Below, in pieces: positions 8,672-18,337 of a DNA stretch of 64,000 nucleotides; within the stretch, counting starts at the first letter, position 1; every line of letters starts with the position of its first letter. This DNA comes from JAFKKS01 sp050187875 (GTDB lineage Bacteria; Pseudomonadota; Alphaproteobacteria; Rhizobiales; Xanthobacteraceae), in contig JBFWXB010000010.1 of the NCBI GenBank assembly GCA_050187875.1, positions 1 through 64,000 on the forward strand. The letters are read 5' to 3'. Under the pieces are notes generated by a model. The model saw nothing but the letters and a program-made list of their open reading frames with translations, did not search any database and had not been told where the DNA came from. Made by a program: the position numbers and the translations under genes.

Positions 8672-9430
8672 TCAGGCGCCCGCCCAGCGGCGGCGCGCGG
8701 CCAGGAAGCCGCCATCTACCGGCAGAACGACGCCGGTGACGAAGGAAGCGTCGTCCGACGCCAGAAATGCGATCGCGGCGGCGAGTTCCTCCGGCTCGGC
8801 GTAGCGCCCGAGCGGAGCGCTATCGACGAGCATGCGGACATAATACGGGTCCTTGAAGTGGTTCTGTGTCATGGGCGTCAGCACGACGCCCGGTGCGACT
8901 GCGTTCACGCGGATCCCCTCCGGTCCGAAGTCACCCGCGAGCTGGCGCGTGATTTGCGCAACGCCACCCTTCGCAGCTGCATAGGCTGTGCTGCCGGGAT
9001 AGCCGACCACGCCAAAGATAGAGGACACGTTGACAATTGCGCCGCCGGGTCTGGTCAGATGCGGGAGGACATCGCGCGTGACCCGCAGCACCGATGTCAG
9101 ATTCGTGTCGATAAACCGCGCGAGTAACGCGTCATCGGAATCCGCCAGTTTCTTGGAGCCGCCGATCCCAGCATTGTTCACGAGCACGTCGATCTTTCCG
9201 AACGCGTCGAGGGCGGCACGTGCGAGCCGCTCGCCGGCGTCGGGCGCCGTGATGTCGAGGATGATCGATGCCCCGATGTCTGCTGCGGTCTTCTCGACCA
9301 ATTCGTCGCGATCTGCCAAGAGAACCTGCGCACCCTCTGCAGCGAGCCGCCGCGCGGTCGCCGCACCGATACCTTGAGCTGCGCCGGTCACGATCGCGAC
9401 CCGTCCGCTAAAACGCGCTGTTTGCTGCAT
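8672..9430 (-). CDS. SDR family NAD(P)-dependent oxidoreductase
   Basis: The 252-residue product is a classical short-chain dehydrogenase. It has GAAQGIG as the cofactor loop near residue 15, NNAGIGG near 90, a catalytic Ser in NVSSIFG and the YAAAK active-site tetrad near 150. It ends with the usual FVTGVVLPVDGGFLA. It probably oxidises or reduces an alcohol or ketone; the substrate cannot be told. The start at 9428-9430 fits the family length, but no strong ribosome site is seen and an in-frame ATG at 9503-9505 is possible. It converges on the regulator gene with a 23-nt gap, so it is not part of the hyu operon. Confidence 0.88.
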   Translation of the reverse strand: MQQTARFSGRVAIVTGAAQGIGAATARRLAAEGAQVLLADRDELVEKTAADIGASIILDITAPDAGERLARAALDAFGKIDVLVNNAGIGGSKKLADSDDALLARFIDTNLTSVLRVTRDVLPHLTRPGGAIVNVSSIFGVVGYPGSTAYAAAKGGVAQITRQLAGDFGPEGIRVNAVAPGVVLTPMTQNHFKDPYYVRMLVDSAPLGRYAEPEELAAAIAFLASDDASFVTGVVLPVDGGFLAARRRWAGA

Positions 9431-9686
9431 GTTAAGGCTTTGTGATCCAATCGTACGAAGCTTCAGAGCCGTGATCGCATAAACTAACGTTGTTGCGGCA
9501 TGCATCCGGAAGATCGAACGCAACGCGCTGGAACGCGGTTCCCTTGGTACGTTCTATCCTGTGGCCGTTCGCGAATGCTAGGCGGTTATTGAATTATTGG
9601 CATCCAATATCCGCAACGATTATCCAAACAAAGCTCGCGACTTCATTGCCTCCCCGCTGCTCTCCCGTGATTTTCGAATCCGGCCT

Positions 9687-10130
9687 CTAGTTTCTCGCCC
9701 TCGGGATCCAGCCGCCAATGCACCATGTCGAGCGGCCATGACTGCTTCCAGTGTGTTCCAGCGTGTGCATCGATTCCGAAATTTGCGAAAGCCGCGGATC
9801 ATTCAATGCGATGAGCGCCTCAAGCGCAGCTATCCTCTCTCGCATTTGCGCTTGCGAGTTTATAGCAAGGGAAAAGCACACGTCAGCGCAGAGCGTGAGC
9901 TTGCCCGCCTCGACGACTTCAAGCAGCAGCTCCCGAACGTCGGGATTTTCTATGCCGCTGGCCCAAAGCTTATTGACGACGGGCGCAAGCTCGCTGGAGG
10001 CGAAGCGAAAGACTTGAATACGGGGAACATGCACTCCACGCCACCCGCCGTGTCCGCCGGTGCGCAAGGATATTCGCATCGGCGTCTGGCACCCTGCCAC
10101 CTGGGGACAGGCCGACAAGATCGTGCAGGA
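9687..10130 (-). pseudogene. Remnant of an unrecognised helical-repeat-like protein
   Basis: A minus-strand frame holds a stretch that looks like real protein: ELAPVVNKLWASGIENPDVR, then LLLEVVEAGKLTLCADV and RERIAALEALIALNDPRL. The alternation of amphipathic helices resembles HEAT-like scaffolds such as those behind large bacterial P-loop NTPases, but I cannot assign a family. The ends do not look conserved (the part after ISESMHTLE and the first 25 residues appear random). No ribosome site is present, and the segment abuts the broken hyuA remnant. I read it as an eroded fragment with boundaries uncertain by tens of bases. Confidence 0.4.
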
Positions 10131-11960
10131 CACTGTCGAGGATAGCGATCCTCGAGCGCAAAGGAGCCGATGTCTGGGTCGTCACGACGAAAGGTTTTCG
10201 CGATACGCTTGAGATCGCGCGCCAATCGTACGATTCTTTACGACATCAATACCCTGAAGCCGCCGTCGCTTGTTCCGCGCCAGCACATTCTCGAAATTTC
10301 CGAGAGGATAGCCTATGACGGCTCGGTTCTTTCGCTACTCGACGAGGCCGAGCTTGCCTCCGTTGCCGAAAAGCTGATTGCCGCAAAGGCGCGCACTGTC
10401 GCCGTCTGCTTCCTGCACAGTTATGTCAATCCAGCCCATGAGACGCAAGCTGCGGCCTATCTGCGTCAACGGCTGCCGGGCAGCTATGTCTGCACATCGT
10501 CTGAAGTGTTGCCGGAATATCGCGAATACGAGCAATTTTCGACCACGGTGCTCAACGCCTATATCGGGCCGAAGGTCAGCTCCTATCTTGCGGAGCTGAA
10601 GGGCGATCTGGGGAAAAGCGGATACGCGCACGAAGTGCTGATCACGACGTCGAGCGGCGGCGTTGCGACGGCCGAGCGCGCGGCGCGCTTTCCCATCAGC
10701 ACGGTTCTGTCGGGGCCGGCCGGCGGGGTCGCGGCGGCCGTTCATCTCGGACGCCAGATCGACGTTCCCAACTTGATCACCTACGACATGGGTGGCACCA
10801 GCACGGATGTGTGCTTGGTCGAGAATCTTGAAGTGCCGCTCACCAGCGAACAGTTCATCTCGGAATTGCCGAATCGTACCGAGCAGATCGAGATCAACAC
10901 TGTCGGCGCCGGCGGCGGCTCGATCGCGTGGATCGACGACGGGCCAATTCTTCGCGTGGGACCGCAAAGTGCTTCGTCGCAGCCGGGGCCGGCTTGCTAC
11001 GGCCGTGGCGGTGTGGAGCCGACGGTTACTGACGCCAATCTGATGCTCGGCCGGCTTGACGCCGCGGGCCGGTTGGCCGGCGAAGTTTCGTTGGACCTCG
11101 CGGCGTCCGAGCGGGCGCTTAAGAAGCTGCAGCCCGCGCTCGGCGATATCGATTTGATCCGTCTCGCCGATGGTGTGATTAAGATCGCCGTGGCGCGCAT
11201 GGTCAGCGCGATCAAGGAAATCTCGATCGGCCGCGGCTACGATCCGCGCGATTTCGCACTGCTCGCGTATGGCGGCGCCGGCCCGCTGCATGCGGCATTC
11301 ATCGCCGACGAACTCGATATGCATACAGTGCTCGTGCCGCCGGGACCGGGAAATTTCTCCGCGCTTGGCGCCATCCTGTCGAACATTCGCTACGACTATG
11401 TCCGCACGCAGTTGCTCGACACGCGCAAGACCTCGGTTGAGGAGATTGATCGCCTGTTCCAGCCGCTGGAGCGGCAAGGCAGGGACGAACTGCTGCGCGA
11501 CGGCGTACCTGGGAAGGACATCGTTCTGCAACGCTCACTCGGCATGCGCTACATCGGACAATCCTGGGAGCTCGATGTTGCGATCCCTGCCGGCGTGAAG
11601 TCGGTGGAGGAGATGGAGAGGCTTTTCTATCGCCTTCATGAGATCCGCTATGGCCACGCCACCAAGGATCCGACCGAGATCGTCAGCCTGCGCGTCGCGG
11701 CGATCGGGCGTGTCAACAAGCCGGAGTTGCCCGAGGTTGCGGCGAACGGCACGTCGAAACCGAAGGCGATCCGCAATGCGGTCTTCGACGGCGAAGTGCA
11801 CGATGTTGGTGTCTATGAGCGCGAGCACCTGCCGCTGGCGAAGCCTTTGTCCGGCCCGCTGATTATTGAGGAGGGCGGCTCCGTCACGATTGTTCCACCG
11901 GGCTGGTCATGCCGTGTCGGCAAGTTCGGAACGCTTGTTCTGAAGAAGGAGTGCGCGTGA
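10112..11960 (+). pseudogene. hyuA: Second hydantoinase A copy, N-terminally truncated and frameshifted
   Basis: From about 10231 the frame YDINTLKPPSLVPRQHILEI runs uninterrupted to the TGA at 11958-11960 as a HyuA protein (FSTTVLNAYIGPKVSSYL, YDMGGTSTDVCLV, GAGGGSIAWIDDGP). Upstream, AILERKGADVWVVTTKGFRD at about 10143-10202 belongs to the same protein but in another frame. The junction near 10236-10240 fits loss of two bases, and a further shift occurs around 10135-10145. The first ~60 residues, including the GGTFTD phosphate loop, are absent. The remnant is therefore unlikely to give an active subunit, although an ATG at 10170 could initiate a truncated chain. It overlaps hyuB by one base (TGATG), the ancestral operon arrangement. 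Confidence 0.8.
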
Positions 11961-14043
11961 TGACCAGCGTCGATCCGATCACCCTCGAAGTCGTTTCCGA
12001 AGGGTTCATCGCTATTGTTCGTGAGATGCGGGCAACGGTGACGCGCACCGCGTACTCATCCGCCGTCTATGAGCTGGACGATTTTTCCTGCGGCCTATTC
12101 GCACCGAATGGCGAGCTGGTCGCCCAGTTCAACGACATCCCCAGCCACGTCATTCCGGCGCCGTGGGGCGTGCGCTGCACGATGGAGGATTTCGGCGACG
12201 ATATTCATCCAGGCGACATCTTCCTGCTCAATGACTCCTATCGCGGCGGAACGCACCTCAACGACGTCACGCTGCTTTATCCCGTTTTCCATCAAGGCAA
12301 GCTGTTCATGTTGCCGATGGTGCGCTCGCACTGGGGTGACGTCGGCGGCATGGAGCCGGGAAGCTACTCCGGCGAGGCGACCAACATCTACCAGGAAGGT
12401 CTGCGCATCCCACCGATCAAGCTGTATGAGCGCGGTAAGGTCAATACTGCGGCGATGGCACTGATCCTGAGCAATATGCGCCAGCCCGACGTTCGCCTCG
12501 GCGATATCCATTCCGCTATCGGCGCCTGCCGCATTGCAGAGAACCGCATCCTGAACATGCTAGAAAAGTATGGCGCTCCGGTAGTATCGGAGTGCGTCCG
12601 CCTCGATCTCGACCGTTCCGAGCGGCGGCTGCGCGAGCGCATCGCGAAGCTCCCCGACGGAGAATATGTCTACGAGGACTATCTCGAATATTTCGACGAC
12701 GGCGCGTTTTCGATCCGGTTCTGATGCGATTGAAACTGACCGTGAAGGGCGACGAACTCATCGCCGATTTCGAAGGTTCCAATCCTCAGGTGCCGGGGCC
12801 GGTGAACACCTCGCTCGCGGTTGCCGGCGCCGGCATTTTCGTCGGCGTGAAGGCGACCCTCGATGCCGGTGGCACCGTGAACGGCGGACTGTTTCGGCCA
12901 CTGCACTTCAAAGGTCCGGAGGCTTCGATCGTCGACGTGCGGCGTGACGCGCAGGCCGGTGCGCATGCCGAGGTGCGCAAGCGCGCCGTGTCCGTCGCCC
13001 TCGGCGCTTTGTCGCAGATCATCCCCGATCTCGTTTCCGGCGACCTTTGCGGCACCTCGTTTCCGAACAATATGGGCGGCTTCTCGAAGCGACGCGGTCG
13101 CACCTGGGCTTATCTGGAAGTGCCGGCGGGGGGTAACGGTGGGCTGAAGATGACCGACGGTTCGAGCGCCTTCGTCAACGTCGACCACGGCAATGTCCGC
13201 TCGATCCTGTTGAGGTGCTGGAGCAGGACATTCCTTTCATGGTCAAATCCTGCGAGCTGCGTACGGACTCCGGAGGGGAGGGAGCAAGCCGCGGCGGTCT
13301 TGGGATGCGGCGCGAGCTGCAGCTTCATCGAGGATGAAGCGCGCTATTCCGTCTTGAGCGACCGCGCGGTGATCCCGCCGTTCGGTATGGGCATGGGCGC
13401 GTATGCCTCGGCGCAGGTGCGCGCTTCCCTGGTCGTGAATGGCGAACCGCGTGCCATCCGCAATCCCGGCAAGGTCACGGGCTGCGGCCTACGCCACGGC
13501 GATGCCGTGGTGATGGAATCGGCGGGTGGCGGCGGCTATGGCGATCCGCTGCTTCGTGATCCCGAGAAAGTGCGGCGCGACGTCGATGCCGACTACGTTT
13601 CAATCGAGCGTGCGCGGGAGCGCTACGGCGTTTGCTTCAAGGATGACGGCACCGTCGACCTGAAGGCGACCGCGGCGCAGCGAAAGAAAATCGCCGCGGA
13701 GCGAGTCTTCCTTGCCGTCGAGGCCGATGAGAGCGATCCGTTCGAAGGCTGGAAAGGCCGTCACCGCGTCGTTCGCCTCTCGGAAGCGCTGGCCGCGCGG
13801 CTGAAGATTGCCAATGCCGACCTGATCGAGCTCAAGGGCAAGAACCCGGCACCGCTGCGCGCTTGGGTGAGGGTCGATCCGAAACGGAAGGGCGAGCAGA
13901 TTTCGCTCGACGATTTCGGGCGGCGTGTTCTCGGCGTCAATGACGGTGAACGCGTTCTTTTCCGCAAGCTCGAAATGCCGCCGTTGCGGGCCGGCATGAG
14001 CGGGTTCACCGAGCGCGACACGATATCTGCCGCGCCGGCCTGA
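11960..14043 (+). pseudogene. hyuB: Second hydantoinase B copy with three frameshifts
   Basis: The ATG at 11960 opens a HyuB protein (VDPITLEVVSEGFIAIVREM, FLLNDSYRGGTHLNDVTLL) that stops at 12724. The continuation FDPVLMRLKLTVKG lies in a different frame, a shift at the TTTT run 12707-12710. A second shift near 13207 and a compensating third near 13325 bracket a stretch whose correct frame reads VEVLEQDIPFMVKSCELRTD. After that, IEDEARYSVLSDRAVIPPFG and AGGGGYGDPLLRDPEK restore the family pattern up to the TGA at 14041-14043. A C-terminal extension (VVRLSEALAARLKI to the end) is longer than in the intact copy at 4201-5886. Three indels in one gene argue for decay rather than a single sequencing slip. 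Confidence 0.82.
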
Positions 14044-14052
14044 GCGGCCCTC

Positions 14053-14568
14053 GTGTTCGACCGGATCGTCGAGGCGGGGGCAGATTTCAACCTGCGCCAC
14101 GCCGGCTATTTCGCCATGAACTCAATGCGTATGGAGAAGGGTTACCGGCATTTGGGACATGACATCGGGGAGGAAGATAACCCGCTGCAAGCAGGCCTCA
14201 ATTTCGCTGTCGCTTACGAAAAGCCCGGCGGTTTCATTGGTCGCGATGCCTTGTTGCGCCAAAAGGAGCAAGGCACCCCGCCACGCCGTCTCGTTCAGAT
14301 CGCGCTCGCGGACCCTGACGGCCCGATGGTTTATCACGAGGAGCCGATCTGGCGCGGCGGCAAGATCGTCGGCTCGATCACGTCCGGGGCATACGGTCAT
14401 CGTATCGGTGCCTCTCTCGGTATGGGATATCTTAACTGCGAGACCGGAGTTGATGCTGCGTTCTTTAGTTCTGAGCCTCTGGAGGTGGAGATCGCTTGGA
14501 AGCGTTATCCTGTGCGGGCGCAGCTCAAGCCTTGGTACGATTCGACCAATGAGCGCGTGAAGACGTAG
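14053..14568 (+). pseudogene. C-terminal fragment of a GcvT/dimethylglycine dehydrogenase-type folate-binding protein
   Basis: The 171 residues match the C-terminal half of aminomethyltransferase (GcvT)-like domains, as found at the end of sarcosine and dimethylglycine dehydrogenases: AGYFAMNSMRMEKGYRHLGHD, EEDNPLQAGLNFAV, GGFIGRDALL, GSITSGAYGHRIGASLGMGY. These domains move one-carbon units to tetrahydrofolate during amine demethylation. The N-terminal half and any FAD domain are missing. The frame begins directly after the hyuB stop, in the same frame, with only GTG as start and no ribosome site. I take it as a truncated remnant brought next to hyuB by deletion. It supports the idea that this cluster once handled N-methylated amines. 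Confidence 0.75.
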
Positions 14569-14684
14569 AAGTGTTCGGATGCGGCATGCAAAATAATTGA
14601 GCCTCTACAAATTTGCTGCCGTACGAGGAATATCGAAAGGCGACGCGAGGACTGAGCATGACCTGCTCCCCGATTTGCCCTCGT

Positions 14685-15160
14685 TTATAAGTAGACTCTG
14701 TTCAGGTTTTGGCCCCGGTCGGGGCGGGTTGCGAACTCGGTCGGTGTGAGCCCGTTGAGGCTCGTATGCGGTCGGTTGGTGTTGTAGTCGATCCTCCATT
14801 CCTCGATGATCTGGCGAGCCTCGTTGAGGTTTGCAAACAGGTGCTCGTTGAGCATTCGTCGCGCAGCCTGCCGTTGAAGCTTTCGACAAAGCCATTCTGC
14901 ATCGGCTTGCCGGGCGCGATGTAGTGCCACTCGATCCCGAGTTCCTCTGCCAGGCCAGAATCGCATTCGAGGTGAACTCGGTGCCGTTGTCGCTCACGAT
15001 CATGCGGGGGCAGCCCCGGCTTTCGATGATCTGGCGAAGTTCACGCACAACGCGCAGCCCGGTGAGCGACGTATCGACGACCAGGCCGAGGCACTCACGG
15101 GTGAAGTCATCGACCCAGGGTCAGGATGCGGTTCCGGTTGGCGCGTTGAATGTCAGAGAC
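14685..15160 (-). pseudogene. IS3-family transposase OrfB remnant with frameshifts
   Basis: The integrase core of an IS3 (IS407-like) OrfB can be followed across three frames. VDDFTRECLGLVVDTSLTGL leads to PRMIVSDNGTEFTSNAIL (about 15115-14955), then EELGIEWHYIAPGKPMQNGF and ESFNGRLRDEC, then NEHLFANLNEARQIIEEWRI and PHTSLNGLTPTEF to the TAA at 14685-14687. Shifts lie near 15112, 14952 and 14858, each explained by one base. The N-terminal part and OrfA are not recognisable upstream. No terminal inverted repeats were identified. The element is dead and marks the decayed segment as a former insertion site. Confidence 0.85.
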
Positions 15161-15416
15161 ATGGTGCGCGTCCTCCTTGAAGACACGGAGCACGATGAAC
15201 TGGTCCTGCGCGACTAGTCATAGGCGTCGGGTACAGATAAGACGCGCAATAGAAAAGCGATTGGAGCCTTCCGTTGGCAGCCGCGCACTAGAGCGTGCTT
15301 TGGTATGTGAACGGCGTCCATAGATCGATATCCAATTCTGCAGCCGTGTAATCCTGTAACAGGACAATTCAAACACACAGCTACCGTTATTTATAATTTC
15401 GTCGGGAGCTGAATAG
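15161..15416. other. AT-richer intergenic stretch
   Basis: I see no gene here. Base composition falls relative to the surroundings. A TTATTTATAAT stretch at about 15386-15396 could be a promoter for the small frame at 15417, and GGGAG at 15404-15408 is a plausible ribosome site for it. Confidence 0.35.
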
Positions 15417-15797
15417 ATGAATGACAAGCTTTTGATGCCTGCTGATGCGAGCCATTTAGCAGATCGAGATCATTATTGGTGCGCTTTAAATGACTCTGGC
15501 CTATGCCTTTTCGCATATTGCCAAAGGTTCGACCTGCCGAAATCCAGCCGACTTCATCGATTTAGTTTGCTATGCGAACTCGATAGCCTATCAGACGAAC
15601 GTCAGCAGGCCACTCACCGCATCGTCTGCACCGATACTGGGTCCCGGTATTTGGTGGCGTCTGTCATGATTGCCGTTTTGAACATGGTGGGGCAGGGGCG
15701 CCGAGGACGTCGCTTGGATAGAGCTAATGACGTTAGGAGCCGGCGCCAACCTGATTTCTATCATTGTACTTCTGCCGCGCCGCCTCTCGATACCTGA
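15417..15797 (+). CDS. Hypothetical protein, possible low-GC orphan gene
   Basis: A 126-codon frame starts with ATG eight nt after GGGAG. Its codon choice is clearly less GC-biased than in neighbouring genes for the first ~85 codons. The predicted protein is soluble and Cys/His-containing (HYWCALNDSGLCLFAYCQRF, LCELDSLSDERQQATHRIVC), with no domain I recognise. The last ~20 codons run antisense over the DUF6790-like pseudogene and may not be native. It could be a recently acquired orphan, a fragment, or a chance frame. Confidence 0.3.
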   Translation: MNDKLLMPADASHLADRDHYWCALNDSGLCLFAYCQRFDLPKSSRLHRFSLLCELDSLSDERQQATHRIVCTDTGSRYLVASVMIAVLNMVGQGRRGRRLDRANDVRSRRQPDFYHCTSAAPPLDT

Positions 15798-16101
15798 GCG
15801 CTTGCAGGCCGAGCAGCAGGACGGCGATAAGGATGTCGACGAAGATCATAAAGAAGTTGCTGTGGGCGCAGTTGGCATTCTGGATCATATCTACCAGATG
15901 GCCTTAAGCCGCTCCGAGCATGAAGAAGGACCAGCCGAGCCCGGTCGCGAGCCAGAAACGGTCGCGAATCCAGATGCAGCGGAAGCCGAGGATGCCCCAC
16001 GCTCCGTCATGGAAGCCGACCTCAAACTGGAAATGACTGCCCGTCTCCCAGCCGATAATCTCCGCGGCGTAGTCGGCGAAGAAGACGTGCGGGATGAAGC
16101 C
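15733..16101 (-). pseudogene. DUF6790-like membrane protein, broken
   Basis: Reading the minus strand from about 16101 gives GFIPHVFFADYAAEIIGWET, FQFEVGFHDGAWGILGF and FWLATGLGWSFFMLGAA, then TAA, then in the same frame GHLVDMIQNANCAHSNFFMI and FVDILIAVLLLGLQALRY to a stop at 15733-15735. This is the pattern I know from the DUF6790 family of small inner-membrane proteins, where Tyr usually stands at the TAA position (GAAYGH). The gene therefore carries a nonsense codon. Its N-terminal helices are also missing: the frame upstream of GFIPHV is arginine-rich and unlike the family. Confidence 0.7.
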
Positions 16102-16262
16102 TCGACGCCGACGCGAAGGCCGCGAAATTCAAACCGGTCGGCCGCATGAAGCGGGCGCTCCGCACACCACGTGGCGAAGGCGGAGGAGGGCTCGGTTTGC
16201 AATAATGGCGAATGAGCGCGCGGCTTGTTCACAAGCGCTCAGTCGCAAAATCCTGGAGGGTT

Positions 16263-16982
16263 TTATTGAACGAGAGGGGAAGTGCTTGCTGCGAGATCGA
16301 CGCCCTCGATGTCGGCGCGACCGGCGAGCACGCTCACATATTGCCTCAGCGCCTTTTCCTCGACGACGGCGCGCAGATGCGCGGCAATGCGCTCGTGCGC
16401 AATCTCAAATGGCAGCGTGCGGCCGGGAATAAGCTGGTCCACCGCGACGATGTGGAAGCCGTAGCGCGTCTTGACGAGCTCACGCAGGATACCGGTCGGC
16501 CCGAGCCGGAACAGCGCCTTCTCGAACTCCGGCACTGTGTCGCCGCGGCTGATCTGGCCGAGATTGCCGCCCTGCTGGCCAGAAGGGCAGTTGGAGAGCT
16601 CGGCGGCGAGCGCGGCAAACCTGTCCGGCTCGTGCAGCACGGCGACGAGCGTCTCTTCGGCGCGGGCGCGCACCTCCGGGATGTTCACGCGCGGCGTCAC
16701 CTGGAACAGGATATGGCGCGCGTGGACAATATCGCCGCTCGCGAAGGCGGAAGGGTTCTGCTCATAATAGCGTCGGCATTCGGCTTCGGTGGGATCGGGG
16801 GTTGCCACTTCGCGCACGAGCAGGTTCTCGATCGCCGCACCGATCTGGGTATCGTCTTGGGCGGCGTTGTCGATCAGGCCGAGATTGACTGCGCGCTGGC
16901 GCAGGAGCTCGCGCGTGGCGGCAAATTCTGGCGAGGCTGCGCCGTCGATCGCGATCGCGATACCGTTGACCGAGACGGTCAT
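16263..16982 (-). CDS. PpiC-type peptidylprolyl isomerase (NifM-like) of the nar operon
   Basis: The 239-residue product has a parvulin-type rotamase domain at about residues 100-200: SGDIVHARHILFQVTPRVNI, CPSGQQGGNLGQISRGDTVP, ELVKTRYGFHIVAVDQLIPG. A helical N-terminal region (about 1-95) is shared with NifM/SurA-like foldases. There is no signal peptide, so a cytoplasmic chaperone role is likely, for example in folding or assembly of the nitrate reductase. Such genes commonly follow narI in proteobacterial nar operons. The ATG at 16980-16982 overlaps the narI stop by 4 bp. A much longer upstream in-frame reading is antisense-like and was not used. Confidence 0.88.
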   Translation of the reverse strand: MTVSVNGIAIAIDGAASPEFAATRELLRQRAVNLGLIDNAAQDDTQIGAAIENLLVREVATPDPTEAECRRYYEQNPSAFASGDIVHARHILFQVTPRVNIPEVRARAEETLVAVLHEPDRFAALAAELSNCPSGQQGGNLGQISRGDTVPEFEKALFRLGPTGILRELVKTRYGFHIVAVDQLIPGRTLPFEIAHERIAAHLRAVVEEKALRQYVSVLAGRADIEGVDLAASTSPLVQ

Positions 16983-17698
16983 GGCCGGACCGGCTCCTCG
17001 GCGCGCGTCTTCGGCGTGCGCACGATCTGGTAGGGGCGGAACAGATAGGCGAGCGCACCGGCGCCGCTCCAGATGTGTATCATCCGCGTGAACGGCGAGA
17101 CGAGGAACAGCGTGAAGCCGAGCAGGACGTGCAGCTTGTAGGTCAGCGGCACGTCGACCATCAGCGCCGCCGCCCCGCCGTCGAGCGTGACGATGCCCTT
17201 GACATAGCTCGTCAGCGTCTCGAACAGCGCGCCGTCCATGTGGAAGGCCGAGAGCGGCACGGTGAGCAGGCCCAGAACGAGCTGCAGCCACAGCATCAGC
17301 GTGATGGAGATGTCCCATTTGCGACTGTTGAGACGGATGCGCGGATCGGCGAGCCGACGATGGATGAGGATCGTCAGCCCGACGAGCGCGACGAGGCCGG
17401 CGATGCCGCCCACCACCATGGCAAGAAGCTGGTGCGCGGCCGGCGACAATGCCCAGTCGACCATCCAGTGCGGCGCGAGAAACCCCGCGAAATGACCCAG
17501 GATGACGATGATGACGCCGTAGTGGAACAGGTTCGACCCGAGCCGCAGCTCGTGCTTGCGCAGCATCTGCGAGGAATCGCTCTTCCAGGTGTAGGGCTCA
17601 CGGTCGAAGCGGATCAGGCTGCCGATCAGCAATACCACGAGACAGATATACGGATAGACTCCGAACAGCAGCGTGTTCACATAGGTATTGGAGAGCAT
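16979..17698 (-). CDS. narI: Respiratory nitrate reductase subunit gamma (cytochrome b)
   Basis: NarI, 239 aa, is the membrane anchor that oxidises quinol and passes electrons through two b hemes to NarH. Five hydrophobic segments are visible. Heme-ligand histidines appear as H49 and H59 (KHELRLGSNLFHYG) and in YKLHVLLGF and RMIHIWSG near the C-terminus, matching the NarI pattern. The N-terminus TYVNTLLFGVYPYICLVVLL is typical. Length is close to the usual 225-245. It begins 3 nt after the narJ stop and overlaps the isomerase gene by 4 bp. Confidence 0.95.
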   Translation of the reverse strand: MLSNTYVNTLLFGVYPYICLVVLLIGSLIRFDREPYTWKSDSSQMLRKHELRLGSNLFHYGVIIVILGHFAGFLAPHWMVDWALSPAAHQLLAMVVGGIAGLVALVGLTILIHRRLADPRIRLNSRKWDISITLMLWLQLVLGLLTVPLSAFHMDGALFETLTSYVKGIVTLDGGAAALMVDVPLTYKLHVLLGFTLFLVSPFTRMIHIWSGAGALAYLFRPYQIVRTPKTRAEEPVRP

Positions 17699-17701
17699 GG
17701 C

Positions 17702-18328
17702 TTATCTCCCTTGCATGGCAGGCGCGGTCGGGGCCGCTTCGGCGAAGGCGGGGCGCTCGGCCCAGTCACGGTCGAGCGCCTCGGCGGGCTCTCGCGCCGG
17801 CGGCACCTTGGCAGCGTCGACCGGTGTTTCGCCGGCGATGACCAGGAGAACCTGGAGCGCTGCGGCATAGCGGGTGCGCCGCGCGAGTAGCGAGCGGGCG
17901 ATCGCGGTGAGAATATGCGCGCAATCGGCAAGCATCTCGTGCGCCTCGGTAAGCTCGCGGCAGCTCAGATATTCGAGCACCACGGGCAGGAAGTCGGGCA
18001 ACTCGCGCGCGGAGAGCTCGAAGCCCGCCGCCTCGTAGAGGCGCTTGAGCTCAACCATTGCCGCGCCGCGGTCGCGGCTATCGCCGTGCAGGTGCTCGAA
18101 TAGGTTGAGCGAGAGCGCGCGGCCGCGGTCGAACAGATCGACATAGCGCTCTTCGGCGGCGAACAGGTCGCCCTCGCCGATCTCGGCGATCAGCCCGAGC
18201 AGGCCGTCGCGCTCGCGCGGCGCGACGAGCGGCGAGGCGCGCACGACATCGGCGATCTCCGGTAAGGCCTGCCGGAGGTCGGCGCTCGGATAGGAGAGGA
18301 GGGCGCTCAGCGCCTTGAACACCAGCAT
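17702..18328 (-). CDS. narJ: Nitrate reductase molybdenum cofactor assembly chaperone
   Basis: NarJ, 208 aa, belongs to the TorD/DmsD chaperone family. It binds apo-NarG so that the molybdenum cofactor and FeS cluster are inserted before membrane attachment. The sequence is all-helical with the usual LSALLSYPSADLRQALPEI start, YVDLFDRGRALSLNLFEHLH and ELPDFLPVVLEYLS. The C-terminal 40 residues are Ala/Pro-rich and probably disordered. It lies between narH and narI as in the classical operon, with a 9-nt gap to narH. Confidence 0.93.
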   Translation of the reverse strand: MLVFKALSALLSYPSADLRQALPEIADVVRASPLVAPRERDGLLGLIAEIGEGDLFAAEERYVDLFDRGRALSLNLFEHLHGDSRDRGAAMVELKRLYEAAGFELSARELPDFLPVVLEYLSCRELTEAHEMLADCAHILTAIARSLLARRTRYAAALQVLLVIAGETPVDAAKVPPAREPAEALDRDWAERPAFAEAAPTAPAMQGR

Positions 18329-18337
18329 AGCGAGAGC

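Noticed and set aside
16983..17318. N-terminal extension of the PpiC isomerase over narI.
   Set aside because: It would overlap most of the narI 3' half; the ATGA-coupled start at 16982 explains the family length.
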